A stretch of 64,000 bases of DNA from Pseudonocardia sp. TRM90224. Lineage in GTDB: Bacteria; Actinomycetota; Actinomycetes; Mycobacteriales; Pseudonocardiaceae. The position numbers and the translations under genes were made by a program. The DNA is taken from assembly GCF_021245725.1 (NCBI RefSeq), contig NZ_JAJGSX010000014.1:1-64000 (forward strand), read 5' to 3'. The notes under the pieces were generated by a model. The model saw only the letters and a list, made by a program, of their open reading frames with translations, ran no database searches and was not told the DNA's origin. Position 1 is the stretch's first letter; the number at the start of each line of letters is the position of its first letter. Positions 34,294 through 43,157 of this stretch are shown here, piece by piece.

Positions 34294-35250
34294 ATGGCGC
34301 GCCGGTTCGACATCGCCGACCTGGTCGAGCGGGCCAGGCGGGGCGAGCCGCTCGCCGTCTCCCGCCTGCTCTCGCTCGTCGACTCGGAGGCGTCGCAGCA
34401 GCTGCGTGAGGTGGCCTCGGCACTTGCGCAGCACACCGGCCACGCGCATGTCGTCGGGCTGACCGGGCCGCCGGGTGTCGGCAAGTCGACGACGACCTCG
34501 GCGTTGGTGACGGCGCTGCGCGCGCAGGGGCGGCGGGTCGGTGTGCTCGCCGTCGACCCGAGCTCGCCCTTCTCGGGCGGCGCGCTGCTGGGCGATCGGG
34601 TGCGCATGGCGGAGCACGCCACCGACGACGGTGTGTTCATCCGCTCGATGGCCGCGCGCGGACATCTCGGCGGTCTCGCGTGGGCGACGCCGCAGGCGTT
34701 GCGTGTGCTCGACGCCGCCGGCTGCGACGTGGTGCTGATCGAGACCGTCGGGGTCGGCCAGTCGGAGATCGAGGTGGTCGCGCTCGCCGACACCACGGTG
34801 GTGCTGCTCGCGCCCGGGGCGGGCGACGGGGTGCAGGCGGCGAAGGCCGGCATCCTCGAGGTGGCGGACGTGTTCGTCGTCAACAAGGCCGACCGGGACG
34901 GGGCCGCGCAGACCGTCCGCGACCTGCGGCACATGCTCTCCTACGGCGGCGAGGAGCGGGGCTGGCGCATACCGGTGGTGCGCACCATCGCCGCACGTGG
35001 GGAAGGGATCGACGACGTGCTCACCGCGCTCGACGAGCACCGCGCGTGGCTCGACTCCAGCGGCGAGCGGGAACGCGGCCGGCTCGCCCGCGCGGCGGCC
35101 GAGATCGAGGCGATCACCCTTGCGGAGGTGCGTGCGCGGATAGGCGACGTCCGTGGTGTCGGTGGCCTCCCTGAGCTGGCCAAACGTGTGGTTGCCGGGG
35201 ACATCGACCCGTACGCCGCTGCCGACGAGCTGGCGAGCGGCCTCGGATAA
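34294..35250 (+). CDS. meaB: MeaB/ArgK-type G-protein chaperone of B12 mutases
   Basis: GTPase of 318 residues that protects and reloads adenosylcobalamin mutases. Walker A GPPGVGKST, the DPSSPFSGGALLGDR switch region, IETVGVGQSE and the guanine-specificity motif NKAD are visible. MeaB serves methylmalonyl-CoA mutase and related enzymes; the only B12 mutase in the window is ecm at 5.3 kb, so that is a likely client. Its stop is eight bases from that of the convergent regulator gene. Confidence 0.93.
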   Translation: MARRFDIADLVERARRGEPLAVSRLLSLVDSEASQQLREVASALAQHTGHAHVVGLTGPPGVGKSTTTSALVTALRAQGRRVGVLAVDPSSPFSGGALLGDRVRMAEHATDDGVFIRSMAARGHLGGLAWATPQALRVLDAAGCDVVLIETVGVGQSEIEVVALADTTVVLLAPGAGDGVQAAKAGILEVADVFVVNKADRDGAAQTVRDLRHMLSYGGEERGWRIPVVRTIAARGEGIDDVLTALDEHRAWLDSSGERERGRLARAAAEIEAITLAEVRARIGDVRGVGGLPELAKRVVAGDIDPYAAADELASGLG

Positions 35251-35258
35251 CGCGCGTC

Positions 35259-36368
35259 TCATGGTGTGCTCCCGCTGAGTCGGTGGGGGATGCGGCTCGA
35301 TCCGATCCGCATCGCGAGCTCGCGCGCGCTGCGCGCGTGGGTGGAGGCCATCTCGGGGTGTTCCCGCGCCAGCGCCACCGCCAGGTCGGCATGGATACCG
35401 GCGCGCACGCGCGCCGACCGCGGCTCGGCGGCGAGCGCGTGCTCCAGCGGTTCGACCGCTGAGGTGTCGCCGAGCACGGCGAGGGCGTGTCCGTGCCACC
35501 GGTCGAGGTCGGCGAGTTCGATCGCGGGCAGCGTCGGCTCGACGACCTCGACCGTGACCCGCGGGAACGCGCGCCTGGCCTCCGCGAACGCCGCCCGTGC
35601 CGCCGCCGCCTCACCGGCGGCCGCGCTCGTGATGCCTCTGGCCGCCGCGAGGCGCACCACGCCCGCCGGCTGCTCCTCGGAGCTGACGTCGGAGAGCAGC
35701 TCGGCCGCCAGCTGCGGCTTGCCAAGATCCACCAGCACCGAGGCCAGACCGGCCGTCGCGGCCACCGCCACGAGGGGCAGCTCCGTCGCGGCCGCGATCG
35801 TGCGCGCGCGGTCGAAGTGGTGCCACGCCTCGTCGTGCCGGCCGAGGTCGAGCGCCTGCGCGCCCGCCAGCTCGGACGCCGCGGCGAGCACGACGCCCAC
35901 CCGCTGCCGTCCGGCCCGGGTGAGGCTGTGCGCGTAGGTGCTCTCCAGCTGCTCCACCAGCGCACGCACCACCCGCCCCGCCCCCGCGGCGCCCAGCTCG
36001 TCGTCGAGCCGGCGGGCGGCGGCGAGCTGCACCTTCCACAGCGAGACGACGCCCGAGTCGGCCGCGGCGGCCGTCGCCAGCTCGGCGATCAGCTCCTCGC
36101 TCCGCCCGGCCGCAGGATCGGTGGGCTCCGCGATGCCGAGTTCGGCGGGTGTGCGCTCGTAAAGCTGCGCGAGCAGGGCGCGATTCTGCGGATCGGGGAG
36201 CGCGTGCCCGTTCTCCCAGCGCGAGAGCAGCGACTTCAGGCTCGCCGGGGCCGCCGTCGCACCTCCGGTGGCTGTGCCGAGCGCTGACAGCTCCCGCGCC
36301 GCCTGGCTCTGCGACCAGCCCCGGGCGAGGCGTGCCGCCCGCAGCCCGCGTGCCGGCTCCTCGCTCAC
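35259..36368 (-). CDS. XRE-type helix-turn-helix regulator with TPR-like domain
   Basis: Protein of 369 residues. The N-terminal helix-turn-helix (GLRAARLARGWSQSQAARELS...LKSLLSRWENGHALPDPQNRALLAQLYE) is of the XRE class; the remaining ~290 residues are Ala-rich helical pairs (EAWHHFDRARTI, AVEPLEHALAAEPRSARVRAGIHADLAVALA) like TPRs. The GTG at 36368 overlaps the previous stop as GTGA, so it is coupled to the pentapeptide-repeat gene; 36380 is an alternative. Together with that gene and the palindrome at 37336 it may form a self-controlled unit. Confidence 0.8.
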   Translation of the reverse strand: MSEEPARGLRAARLARGWSQSQAARELSALGTATGGATAAPASLKSLLSRWENGHALPDPQNRALLAQLYERTPAELGIAEPTDPAAGRSEELIAELATAAAADSGVVSLWKVQLAAARRLDDELGAAGAGRVVRALVEQLESTYAHSLTRAGRQRVGVVLAAASELAGAQALDLGRHDEAWHHFDRARTIAAATELPLVAVAATAGLASVLVDLGKPQLAAELLSDVSSEEQPAGVVRLAAARGITSAAAGEAAAARAAFAEARRAFPRVTVEVVEPTLPAIELADLDRWHGHALAVLGDTSAVEPLEHALAAEPRSARVRAGIHADLAVALAREHPEMASTHARSARELAMRIGSSRIPHRLSGSTP

Positions 36369-37258
36369 GTCGCCACCCACCCGTTGCTGTCGCCGTCGAC
36401 CCGCGTGCCGGGCGCCACGCTGAGGCCGCCAACGAGCGCCGGCTGCGCTGTGGTCCGCACGTCGAGGAACGTGGAGACGGCGGCCCCGTCGAGCGCGACC
36501 TCCTCGGCGAACGTGCTCTCTTTCAACGACAGCCCGCCCTCGAGACGGGCGTCGCGCAGCGTGAGCCGCCCCGCGAAGCTCGCTTCGGTGAGCAGCACCG
36601 GTTTGCTCGCCTGCAGCTCGTTCATGCGCGTGATGCCGACGAACCGCGCGTCGCGCGCGACCAGCCGCCCGATCCGCCGCCCTTCCAGCCGGAAGTGCTC
36701 GAGGTGGGCCCCGCTCAGGTCGAGGTGGTAGGCGCGGGTGTCCTCACTCTGCCCCCACGGCAACAGGTCGGCGATCAGCCGCTGCGCGGTGGAGCGCACC
36801 TGGCGCTCGCGATCGGCGGCCAGCAACTCCGCGGGATCGGGCGGCGTGCCGTTCGTGGACGCCGCCGGATCGTGGAACGGACGGCGCAGGTAGGCGCAGA
36901 AGACGTCGAGGACCGTCTGCCGGTAGCGCGGGGTGGCATCGGCGTGCCACGCCAGCGCGTGCAGCGCTCCGACCCGGACCTGGTCGGCCTCGTTGCCCAG
37001 CAGCTCGACCGAGCGCGCGAAGCGCTCGTCGGCGATCTTGTCGCTCTCCAGCTCATGGCGCGCCTCCTCGGTGCGCCGGCGCCTGTCGTTCAGCCACAGC
37101 GCGTAGAGCGCCACGATCGCGCCACCGGCGAGGCCGCCCGTCTTGAGCGCCTCCCCCTTGGACGCGGCCGGCTCCAGGAGGACCAGCGCCACGGTGGTGC
37201 CCACCGTGATCAGGACCGCGCTGATCACGCTGACCGCCAGCAATACCCGACCTTGCAC
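36365..37258 (-). CDS. Membrane protein with pentapeptide-like repeats
   Basis: Protein of 297 residues. Two membrane spans near the N-terminus (VLLAVSVISAVLITVGTTVALVL; GGLAGGAIVALYALWL) are followed by a basic/acidic helix and a C-terminal half with a degenerate A-(D/N/R)-L-x-x pattern (LDLSGAHLEHFRLEG, LTEASFAGRLTLRDARLEGGLSL), a pentapeptide beta-helix. The GTG at VQGRVLLAV has GGAGGG upstream; a TTG at 37303 is an alternative. Function unknown; similar actinobacterial proteins are annotated only by the repeat. Confidence 0.72.
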   Translation of the reverse strand: MQGRVLLAVSVISAVLITVGTTVALVLLEPAASKGEALKTGGLAGGAIVALYALWLNDRRRRTEEARHELESDKIADERFARSVELLGNEADQVRVGALHALAWHADATPRYRQTVLDVFCAYLRRPFHDPAASTNGTPPDPAELLAADRERQVRSTAQRLIADLLPWGQSEDTRAYHLDLSGAHLEHFRLEGRRIGRLVARDARFVGITRMNELQASKPVLLTEASFAGRLTLRDARLEGGLSLKESTFAEEVALDGAAVSTFLDVRTTAQPALVGGLSVAPGTRVDGDSNGWVAT

Positions 37259-37325
37259 GTCTGCTCTCCCTCCGAACCCCGCCCTGTCACCCGATGGATC
37301 CAAGACTGTCGGGGGTGGGGGCTAA

Positions 37326-37357
37326 TGTCAATGGGGTTGACGCAACAGGGCGTCAAC
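37326..37357. promoter_or_regulatory. Palindrome and -35 box upstream of the pentapeptide-repeat operon
   Basis: Perfect 8-bp arms GTTGACGC and GCGTCAAC around AACAGG (37336-37357). Adjacent on the minus strand is a consensus TTGACA (37326-37331) with CAGTCT about 17 bases further, a plausible promoter for the pentapeptide-repeat/XRE genes. The palindrome also precedes the small plus-strand gene, so it could control both directions; the XRE regulator is the first candidate binder. Confidence 0.55.
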
Positions 37358-37380
37358 AGTTGTTCGGGGGAGAGGTCGCC

Positions 37381-37578
37381 ATGGATCTCGGATGTTCGTT
37401 GTGCGTCGCAGCCGGATCGGCGGGGGGCGCCGTGACGGGCTTCTGCATCGGTCGCCGGTCTCGGCCGGTGGGAGGGCGGCGGGGCGGTGGCGCCCGCGCG
37501 ATGCGTGCGTGGCCGGGTGCCCGGCGGGCCGACCGTTCGGGCGGCGGGCACCGCCGGGCGAACTGGCGCGACCTGTGA
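37381..37578 (+). CDS. Possible small cysteine-containing protein
   Basis: Open frame of 65 residues with a strong ribosome site (GGGGGAGAGG) before the ATG. The start MDLGCSLCVAAGSAGGAVTG is hydrophobic with three cysteines in the first 25 residues; the rest is arginine- and glycine-rich (IGRRSRPVGGRRGGGAR). It follows a palindromic promoter region. No family recognised; it could be a small membrane-attached protein or a spurious frame. Confidence 0.35.
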   Translation: MDLGCSLCVAAGSAGGAVTGFCIGRRSRPVGGRRGGGARAMRAWPGARRADRSGGGHRRANWRDL

Positions 37579-37585
37579 ACAGGCG

Positions 37586-38089
37586 TCAGTCGAAGTCGCC
37601 TGCGGCCTTGCGCACGCGGCCGAGCAGCTCGGTCAGCTCGTCCTGCTGCTCCGCGGTCAGCCCGCTCAGCCCGAAGTCGATCGAGGTCACCGACTTCGTC
37701 GCGGCCTCGAGCAGCGCCGATCCGGTCTCGGTGATCTCCACCAGCGTGGCGCGCCGGTCGGTGGGGTGCGGGGTGCGGCGCACGAGACCGTCGCCCTGCA
37801 GGCGGTCGACGATGTTCGTCACGCTCGTCGGGTGCAGCTGGAGACGCTCGCCCATCACGCGCATCGGCAGCGTCCCGCGCCGGGAGAACGTCAGCAGCAC
37901 CAGCGCCTCGTACCTCGCGAAGGTGAGGCCGTGCGGCCGCAGCGCGCCGTCGACCGCGGAGAGGAGGATCTGCTGCACCCGCATGATGCTCGTCACCGCG
38001 GCCATCGTCCCGGCCGGGCCGATCCGCTCGTCCCACAGCGCAGCGGCCCGCATGATCGGGTCGAACGGCAGCGGGTTGCGGGACGTCAT
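37586..38089 (-). CDS. MarR-family regulator
   Basis: Protein of 167 residues with the MarR winged helix (GLTFARYEALVLLTFSRRGTLPMRVMGERLQLHPTSVTNIVDRLQGDGLVRRTPHPTDRRATLVEIT). The N-terminus PFDPIMRAAALWDERIG precedes it. MTSRNPLP was chosen as the start because homology begins there; the open frame to 38179 has no better site. Divergent from the thiamine-binding protein gene. Target unknown. Confidence 0.85.
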   Translation of the reverse strand: MTSRNPLPFDPIMRAAALWDERIGPAGTMAAVTSIMRVQQILLSAVDGALRPHGLTFARYEALVLLTFSRRGTLPMRVMGERLQLHPTSVTNIVDRLQGDGLVRRTPHPTDRRATLVEITETGSALLEAATKSVTSIDFGLSGLTAEQQDELTELLGRVRKAAGDFD

Positions 38090-38241
38090 GACCAGCGACG
38101 CTAGCAGTGCGATGCCTCCGACCGGACGCAGCGGCTCGCCTTCGCGTGCGATCGGCCGGGAACGCGCGCCGCCGGCCACCCGCGGGGCGGGCCGTCGATC
38201 GCGGGCGTGATCCGGCGCGGGTGGTGGTGCAGGCTGGGCGG

Positions 38242-38550
38242 ATGCTCTTCGCCTTCAGCATCGCCCCGGCCGGGTCCGATTCCGGGTCCGACAGCGTCAG
38301 TGGCGCGGTCGCCGACGCCGTGCGGGTCGTCAGGGAGTCCGGCCTCCCCAACGAGACGACCTCGATGTTCACCACGATCGAAGCCGAGACCTGGGACGAA
38401 GGGATGGAGGTGGTCAAGCGCGCTGTGGAGGCCGTCCAGGCGCACAGCTCGCGGGTCAGCCTCGTGCTGAAGGCCGACATCCGGCCCGGCTACACCGGTC
38501 AGCTCACGTCGAAGGTCGAGCGGGTGGAGCAGGCGCTCGAGGGGCGCTGA
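38242..38550 (+). CDS. Thiamine-binding protein (MTH1187/YqgV family)
   Basis: Protein of 102 residues: MLFAFSIAP, AVADAVRVVRESGLPNETTSMFTTIE, and VSLVLKADIRPGYTGQLTSKVERVEQ match the thiamine-binding MTH1187 family, a small ferredoxin-like fold that forms tetramers. AGG and GGGCGG precede the ATG. It ends in a near-perfect terminator hairpin. Confidence 0.85.
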   Translation: MLFAFSIAPAGSDSGSDSVSGAVADAVRVVRESGLPNETTSMFTTIEAETWDEGMEVVKRAVEAVQAHSSRVSLVLKADIRPGYTGQLTSKVERVEQALEGR

Positions 38551-38582
38551 GCTCCGCCTGTCGGGAAGACCCCGGACATGCC

Positions 38583-38612
38583 GCAGGGGTCGCCGCGAAC
38601 GGCGACCCCTGC
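38583..38612. terminator. Two-way terminator hairpin
   Basis: Perfect 13-bp stem GCAGGGGTCGCCG / CGGCGACCCCTGC with a CGAA loop, between the convergent thiamine-binding protein gene and the small membrane protein gene. Confidence 0.75.
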
Positions 38613-38647
38613 GATCCCAGGGGGATCGTCGCCCCGGGTCCGACGCG

Positions 38648-38941
38648 TCAGCGCACGGCGATGTTCAGGGTGTAGAAGAAGACGCCGACGAGGATGGCTG
38701 CCACGCCCAGCGCGATGGCGATCTTCGCGAACTTCGCCGCTGCCGGACGCTTCACGGCGATGGCGCCGGTGACGACCGCGGACGCTCCGACGATCCAGCC
38801 GAGGATCGAGACGGGGCTCACGACGAGGCCGATGATGCCGATGATCAGCGCGATCTTGCCCAGCATCGGGCTCTCGTTCTTGGCGGTCTTCTTGCGCGCA
38901 TCGTTGAGAAGGCGGTCGGCGACGGTGTTCTCCGTGCTCAT
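38648..38941 (-). CDS. Small membrane protein
   Basis: Protein of 97 residues: a charged N-terminus (RLLNDARKKTAKNESP), then three hydrophobic segments (KIALIIGIIGLVVSPVSIL, GASAVVTGAIAV, IAIALGVAAILVGVFFYTL). It resembles DUF4190-type small proteins. GGAGG lies six bases before the ATG. Unknown function. Confidence 0.75.
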   Translation of the reverse strand: MSTENTVADRLLNDARKKTAKNESPMLGKIALIIGIIGLVVSPVSILGWIVGASAVVTGAIAVKRPAAAKFAKIAIALGVAAILVGVFFYTLNIAVR

Positions 38942-39003
38942 GCAGGTCCTCCGGGTGAGGGATGCCGCGAAGTGCGGCCGGGTGAATGTCTACGCAGAGC
39001 GAC

Positions 39004-39035
39004 CGATTCGTCACTCACACTTCATCAACGAATCG
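39004..39035. promoter_or_regulatory. Inverted repeat upstream of small membrane protein gene
   Basis: Arms CGATTCGT and ACGAATCG, perfect over 8 bp, are spaced by 16 bases about 65 bases before the start of the minus-strand small membrane protein gene. It may be an operator with two half sites. Otherwise the 238-base region 38942-39179 shows only a short GTGAC/GTCAC pair near 39101. Confidence 0.35.
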
Positions 39036-39179
39036 CCGTGGCGTCTGGTGCTCCACCGGTTCGGTGATCGATAGCGGGCGGTATGCAACCGTTCGCGTTC
39101 GGTGACTGCGGACGGTCACTGAAGACGACCTGATCGGCTGACGGTGGCCCGACATGATGGGACGTCCTACTGTTCGGCC

Positions 39180-40058
39180 ATGGACGATCAGGGATCGCTG
39201 TCGCGTCGGATGTGGCGGGCGCTCGAACCCGTCCATGTCGTCGTCTACGTCAGCCGCGAGCCGCGGGAAGCCTGCGCCGACCTGGGCGTGAAGGGCTTCT
39301 GGCCGAGCTACTTCGCGATGCGCGCGGCACCGTTGGGCGCGGCGTCGGCGGAGCTGGTCACTGCGCTGTTCTACAACTTCAGCGCCGCGATGGTGGCGCG
39401 TGCGGTACCGACGGTGTGGGAAGCCGCGGCGCCGGAGCGGTTCCTGGAGATCCGGCTCGCCGGGATCGACGCGGCGCTGCGTCGGCTGCTCGGGTCGAAG
39501 ACGCTCGCCTCGCCCGAGCTCGCCGAGGCGGCCGCGATCGCGCAAGAGGCGGCGCGGGCCGCCCCGACCGCGGGTCGGGCGCTGGCGGCGGCGAACGCCC
39601 GGCTGGAGTGGCCGCAGGAGCCGCACCTCGTCCTGTGGCATGCGCAGACGGTGCTGCGGGAGCACCGCGGCGACGGGCACGTCGCGGCGCTGCTCGCCGC
39701 GGGCCTCGACCCGGCCGAGGCGCTGGTGCTCTTCGCGGCCGACAACGCGATCGACGCCGACTGGTTGCGGGAGCGCCGCGGATGGCCGGAGGCGGAGTGG
39801 GCGGCTGCGGTCGAGCGGCTCGCCGGGCGCGACCTGCTCGACGGCGCCGGCGGCCCGACCGCGGCCGGGCTCGCGCTGCGTGCGGAGGTCGAGGAGCACA
39901 CCGACTCGCTGGCGGCAGCCCCGTGGGAGGCCGTCGGCGCCGACCGGGCCGGCAGGTTGGTCGAGCTCGTGGCCCCGGTCGTGGCGACGATCGTCGCGGC
40001 AGGCGAGTTCCCCACCGTCAATCCCATGGCGCTGCGGCCGCTGACCACGGCCGGGTGA
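39180..40058 (+). CDS. SCO6745-family protein
   Basis: Protein of 292 residues. The opening RRMWRALEPVHVVVYVSREPREACADLGVKGFWPSYFAMRAAPLGAAS and ALFYNFSAAMVARAVP are characteristic of the actinobacterial SCO6745 family; the C-terminal part (ERRGWPEAEWAAAVERLAGRDLLD...) looks like a winged helix. The role of the family is not known to me. ATG at MDDQGS chosen; upstream frame open to 39144. Confidence 0.75.
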   Translation: MDDQGSLSRRMWRALEPVHVVVYVSREPREACADLGVKGFWPSYFAMRAAPLGAASAELVTALFYNFSAAMVARAVPTVWEAAAPERFLEIRLAGIDAALRRLLGSKTLASPELAEAAAIAQEAARAAPTAGRALAAANARLEWPQEPHLVLWHAQTVLREHRGDGHVAALLAAGLDPAEALVLFAADNAIDADWLRERRGWPEAEWAAAVERLAGRDLLDGAGGPTAAGLALRAEVEEHTDSLAAAPWEAVGADRAGRLVELVAPVVATIVAAGEFPTVNPMALRPLTTAG

Positions 40059-40080
40059 ACGTCGGTGACATGATCGAGCC

Positions 40081-40662
40081 ATGACGCAGGAGCCCGCGCA
40101 GAGCTGGCCGCCCGGTCCGGGGGAGCAAGGTTCGTGGGGCAGCCCGTCCGGCGCCCACCAGCATGGCCAGGCCCCCGGCTACGAGCCGTTCGTCGTCGAC
40201 CCGCTGACCGGCAACCCGGTGCAGCCCGACCCGCCGGCCCAGCCGTACGCGCCGACGCAGCTCAACCCCGCCGCCGGGCCCTACCCGTCGGCGCAGCCCC
40301 AGTTGCCGGCGTACCCCCAGCCCTACCCGCAGCCCTACCCGCCCTATCCGGAGCCGTACCACCAGCAGCCGTACTACCCGCCGCAGCCGTACGGCGCCTA
40401 TCCGCCGGCGTACGGATGGGGTGTCCGGCACGTCGCCACCAACGGGTTCGCGATCGCGTCGCTGGTGCTGGGGATCATCTGGATCTACTGGTTGGGCAGC
40501 ATCTTGGCGCTCGTCTTCGGGTTCGTCGCCCGCAGCCAGATCCGCCGGACGGGGGAGAGCGGCGACGGCATGGCGATCGCCGGCATCGTGCTCGGCCTGA
40601 TCGGCGTGGCGTTTCTGCTGCTGATAGTCGTAGTCGCGGCGGTGGGCGCTCCCCGCCCCTGA
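40081..40662 (+). CDS. Proline/tyrosine-rich DUF4190 membrane protein
   Basis: Protein of 193 residues. Residues 1-115 are disordered and rich in Pro, Tyr and Gln (PYPQPYPPYPEPYHQQPYYP); then GFAIASLVLGIIWIYWLGSILALVFGFVARSQIRRTGESGDGMAIAGIVLGLIGVAFLLLIVV gives two membrane spans of the DUF4190 type. Likely a membrane-anchored low-complexity protein. Function unknown. Confidence 0.8.
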   Translation: MTQEPAQSWPPGPGEQGSWGSPSGAHQHGQAPGYEPFVVDPLTGNPVQPDPPAQPYAPTQLNPAAGPYPSAQPQLPAYPQPYPQPYPPYPEPYHQQPYYPPQPYGAYPPAYGWGVRHVATNGFAIASLVLGIIWIYWLGSILALVFGFVARSQIRRTGESGDGMAIAGIVLGLIGVAFLLLIVVVAAVGAPRP

Positions 40663-41679
<1,017 letters not shown>

Positions 41680-41682
<3 letters not shown>

Positions 41683-41709
41683 CCGCGTGGTTTGATCGGG
41701 GCGCGGTCA
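41680..41709. terminator. Terminator hairpin containing both stop codons
   Basis: TGACCGCG (41680-41687) pairs perfectly with CGCGGTCA (41702-41709) over a 14-base loop. The left arm begins with the TGA of the thioredoxin-TPR gene; the right arm ends with the TGA of the convergent protease gene, so each stem half includes a stop codon. Confidence 0.5.
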
Positions 41710-43080
41710 GCGGAAGCAGGCGTCCGGCCCGCCCTGCAGGCCGAGCCGGAAGTGTGCGACGCGCTCGTAGCCGTGGTCGGCAGGGTCGACGGCGCCGTGC
41801 GCGTCGCGTGCGGCCCAGTCGACGGCCAGCAGCACCTGCACGGCCTCGTCGAGGTCGCCAGGTGACAGCGCGAACGACTCCTCGAGGTCGATGAGCCTGC
41901 TCGTGTAGGCGCCGGCGAGGCAGACGGCCGTGGTGCCGTCGGCCCGCGCTCCGGCGGCCGTTGCCGTCGCGAGCGCGTAGCGGCTTGCCACCAGCACCCC
42001 GCCGGCGTAGTCGCCCATCCGCCGGTGCACGGAGGTCACCTCCGTGAGGTCGACCGACACGCTGCCGTCGCGCTCGCAGAACCGGGCGGGTCCCTGCGCG
42101 GCGAGCGCGGTGGTGTCGCACGCTGCGGTCGGGCGGCGGCGCAGCGCGGGTGCCCTCCACTCCGGCGCCCGTGTGGATCCCACCGCGGTGAACCATCGCC
42201 GCGCGTCCTCCTCGACGGCCGCGAGCAGCGCCGGAACTGGCAGGTCACCGCCCCGGGCCTGGTCGGCCCCCGAGGTGAAGCGGCGTTGGGTGAACGTCCG
42301 GTTGTCCAGGCTCATCGTCGCGCACACACGCGGGTCGGCGGCGTAGCCGTCCTGTAGCGCGGAGACCCGGTCGAGCGCGTTGCCGTGTGCACTGCGGTCG
42401 CCGGCGTCGACCCCGACCGGATCGCGGAACCCGACGAGCGCGAGCACGGCCCGGTCGCGTTCGGCCACCCCGAACGGGAGGCCGGTCACCGGGTTCGCCG
42501 CCAGGTGCGCCAGCGCGACGCCTGCGTAGCAGTCGGCCATCGCCTCGAGCAGGATCGTCGGGTACCGCTCCGGCTGCGCGACCTGTGCCGCATCGACGCC
42601 GAGCCGGGTCTGGACGGCGTGCCCGACCTCGTGGGCCAGCACGACGGCCACGCCCGCCGGGCCGAACCGCTCGTGCAGCGACGGGACCAGCTCCTCGGCG
42701 TCCCACACCACGGCGTCGGCTGCTGGGCAGTAGTAGGCCTGGCCGCTGATGGCGCCGGCCCGCGTCGCGCACGGCGCGTGCTGGGCGTCCGCGCGGACGG
42801 GCGCGAACACCGCGATGTCGTCCCACTCCCTGCCGAACGACGCAGGGAAGGCGGAGCGCCAGAACCGCTGGAGCTCCTCGACAGCGGCCGAGGCTGCGGC
42901 GTCCTCGGGCGGGACCGACTGTGCGGCTGCCACCGACGTCGCCACCGAGGCCGCCATCGACGTCGCGGCACCTTGCCCGTCGGGCACTTGCCGGGTGTCG
43001 AACGTCTCTGCGCAGCCCGTGACCAGCGCTGACGCGAGCACGATGCTCACCAGCGACACCAGCCGACCGCTTGCGGACAC
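41707..43080 (-). CDS. Predicted zinc-metallopeptidase lipoprotein
   Basis: Protein of 457 residues. The N-terminal RLVSLVSIVLASALVTGC is a lipoprotein signal. The zinc site HEVGH lies in VAVVLAHEVGHAVQ, and the downstream LLEAMADCYAGVAL supplies the third ligand region, as in YpfJ-type neutral zinc metallopeptidases. The C-terminal ~200 residues are specific. GTG at VSASGRL was chosen to place the signal at the N-terminus; the longer frame to 43164 would overlap the divergent gene. Likely a cell-surface protease or a structural relative. Confidence 0.82.
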   Translation of the reverse strand: MSASGRLVSLVSIVLASALVTGCAETFDTRQVPDGQGAATSMAASVATSVAAAQSVPPEDAAASAAVEELQRFWRSAFPASFGREWDDIAVFAPVRADAQHAPCATRAGAISGQAYYCPAADAVVWDAEELVPSLHERFGPAGVAVVLAHEVGHAVQTRLGVDAAQVAQPERYPTILLEAMADCYAGVALAHLAANPVTGLPFGVAERDRAVLALVGFRDPVGVDAGDRSAHGNALDRVSALQDGYAADPRVCATMSLDNRTFTQRRFTSGADQARGGDLPVPALLAAVEEDARRWFTAVGSTRAPEWRAPALRRRPTAACDTTALAAQGPARFCERDGSVSVDLTEVTSVHRRMGDYAGGVLVASRYALATATAAGARADGTTAVCLAGAYTSRLIDLEESFALSPGDLDEAVQVLLAVDWAARDAHGAVDPADHGYERVAHFRLGLQGGPDACFR

Positions 43081-43157
43081 CGCTGCATCATCCTCGCGCG
43101 CCGGCCGCGGGGGAGCGGTTCGGCGCAACTCGACCCATACGGATAACGTCGGGAGCC

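Noticed and set aside
29920..35499. Very long minus-strand open frame (about 1,859 codons)
   Set aside because: Only its last part is the DivIVA-like gene. The remainder runs antisense or out of frame across ccr, epimerase, thiolase and meaB, which have strong family motifs, and its composition is the Arg/Ala/Gly-rich shadow of GC-rich coding DNA.
39101..39122. Short GTGAC/GTCAC repeat upstream of the SCO6745-family gene
   Set aside because: Only 5-bp arms with a GC-rich spacer; expected by chance in such sequence.
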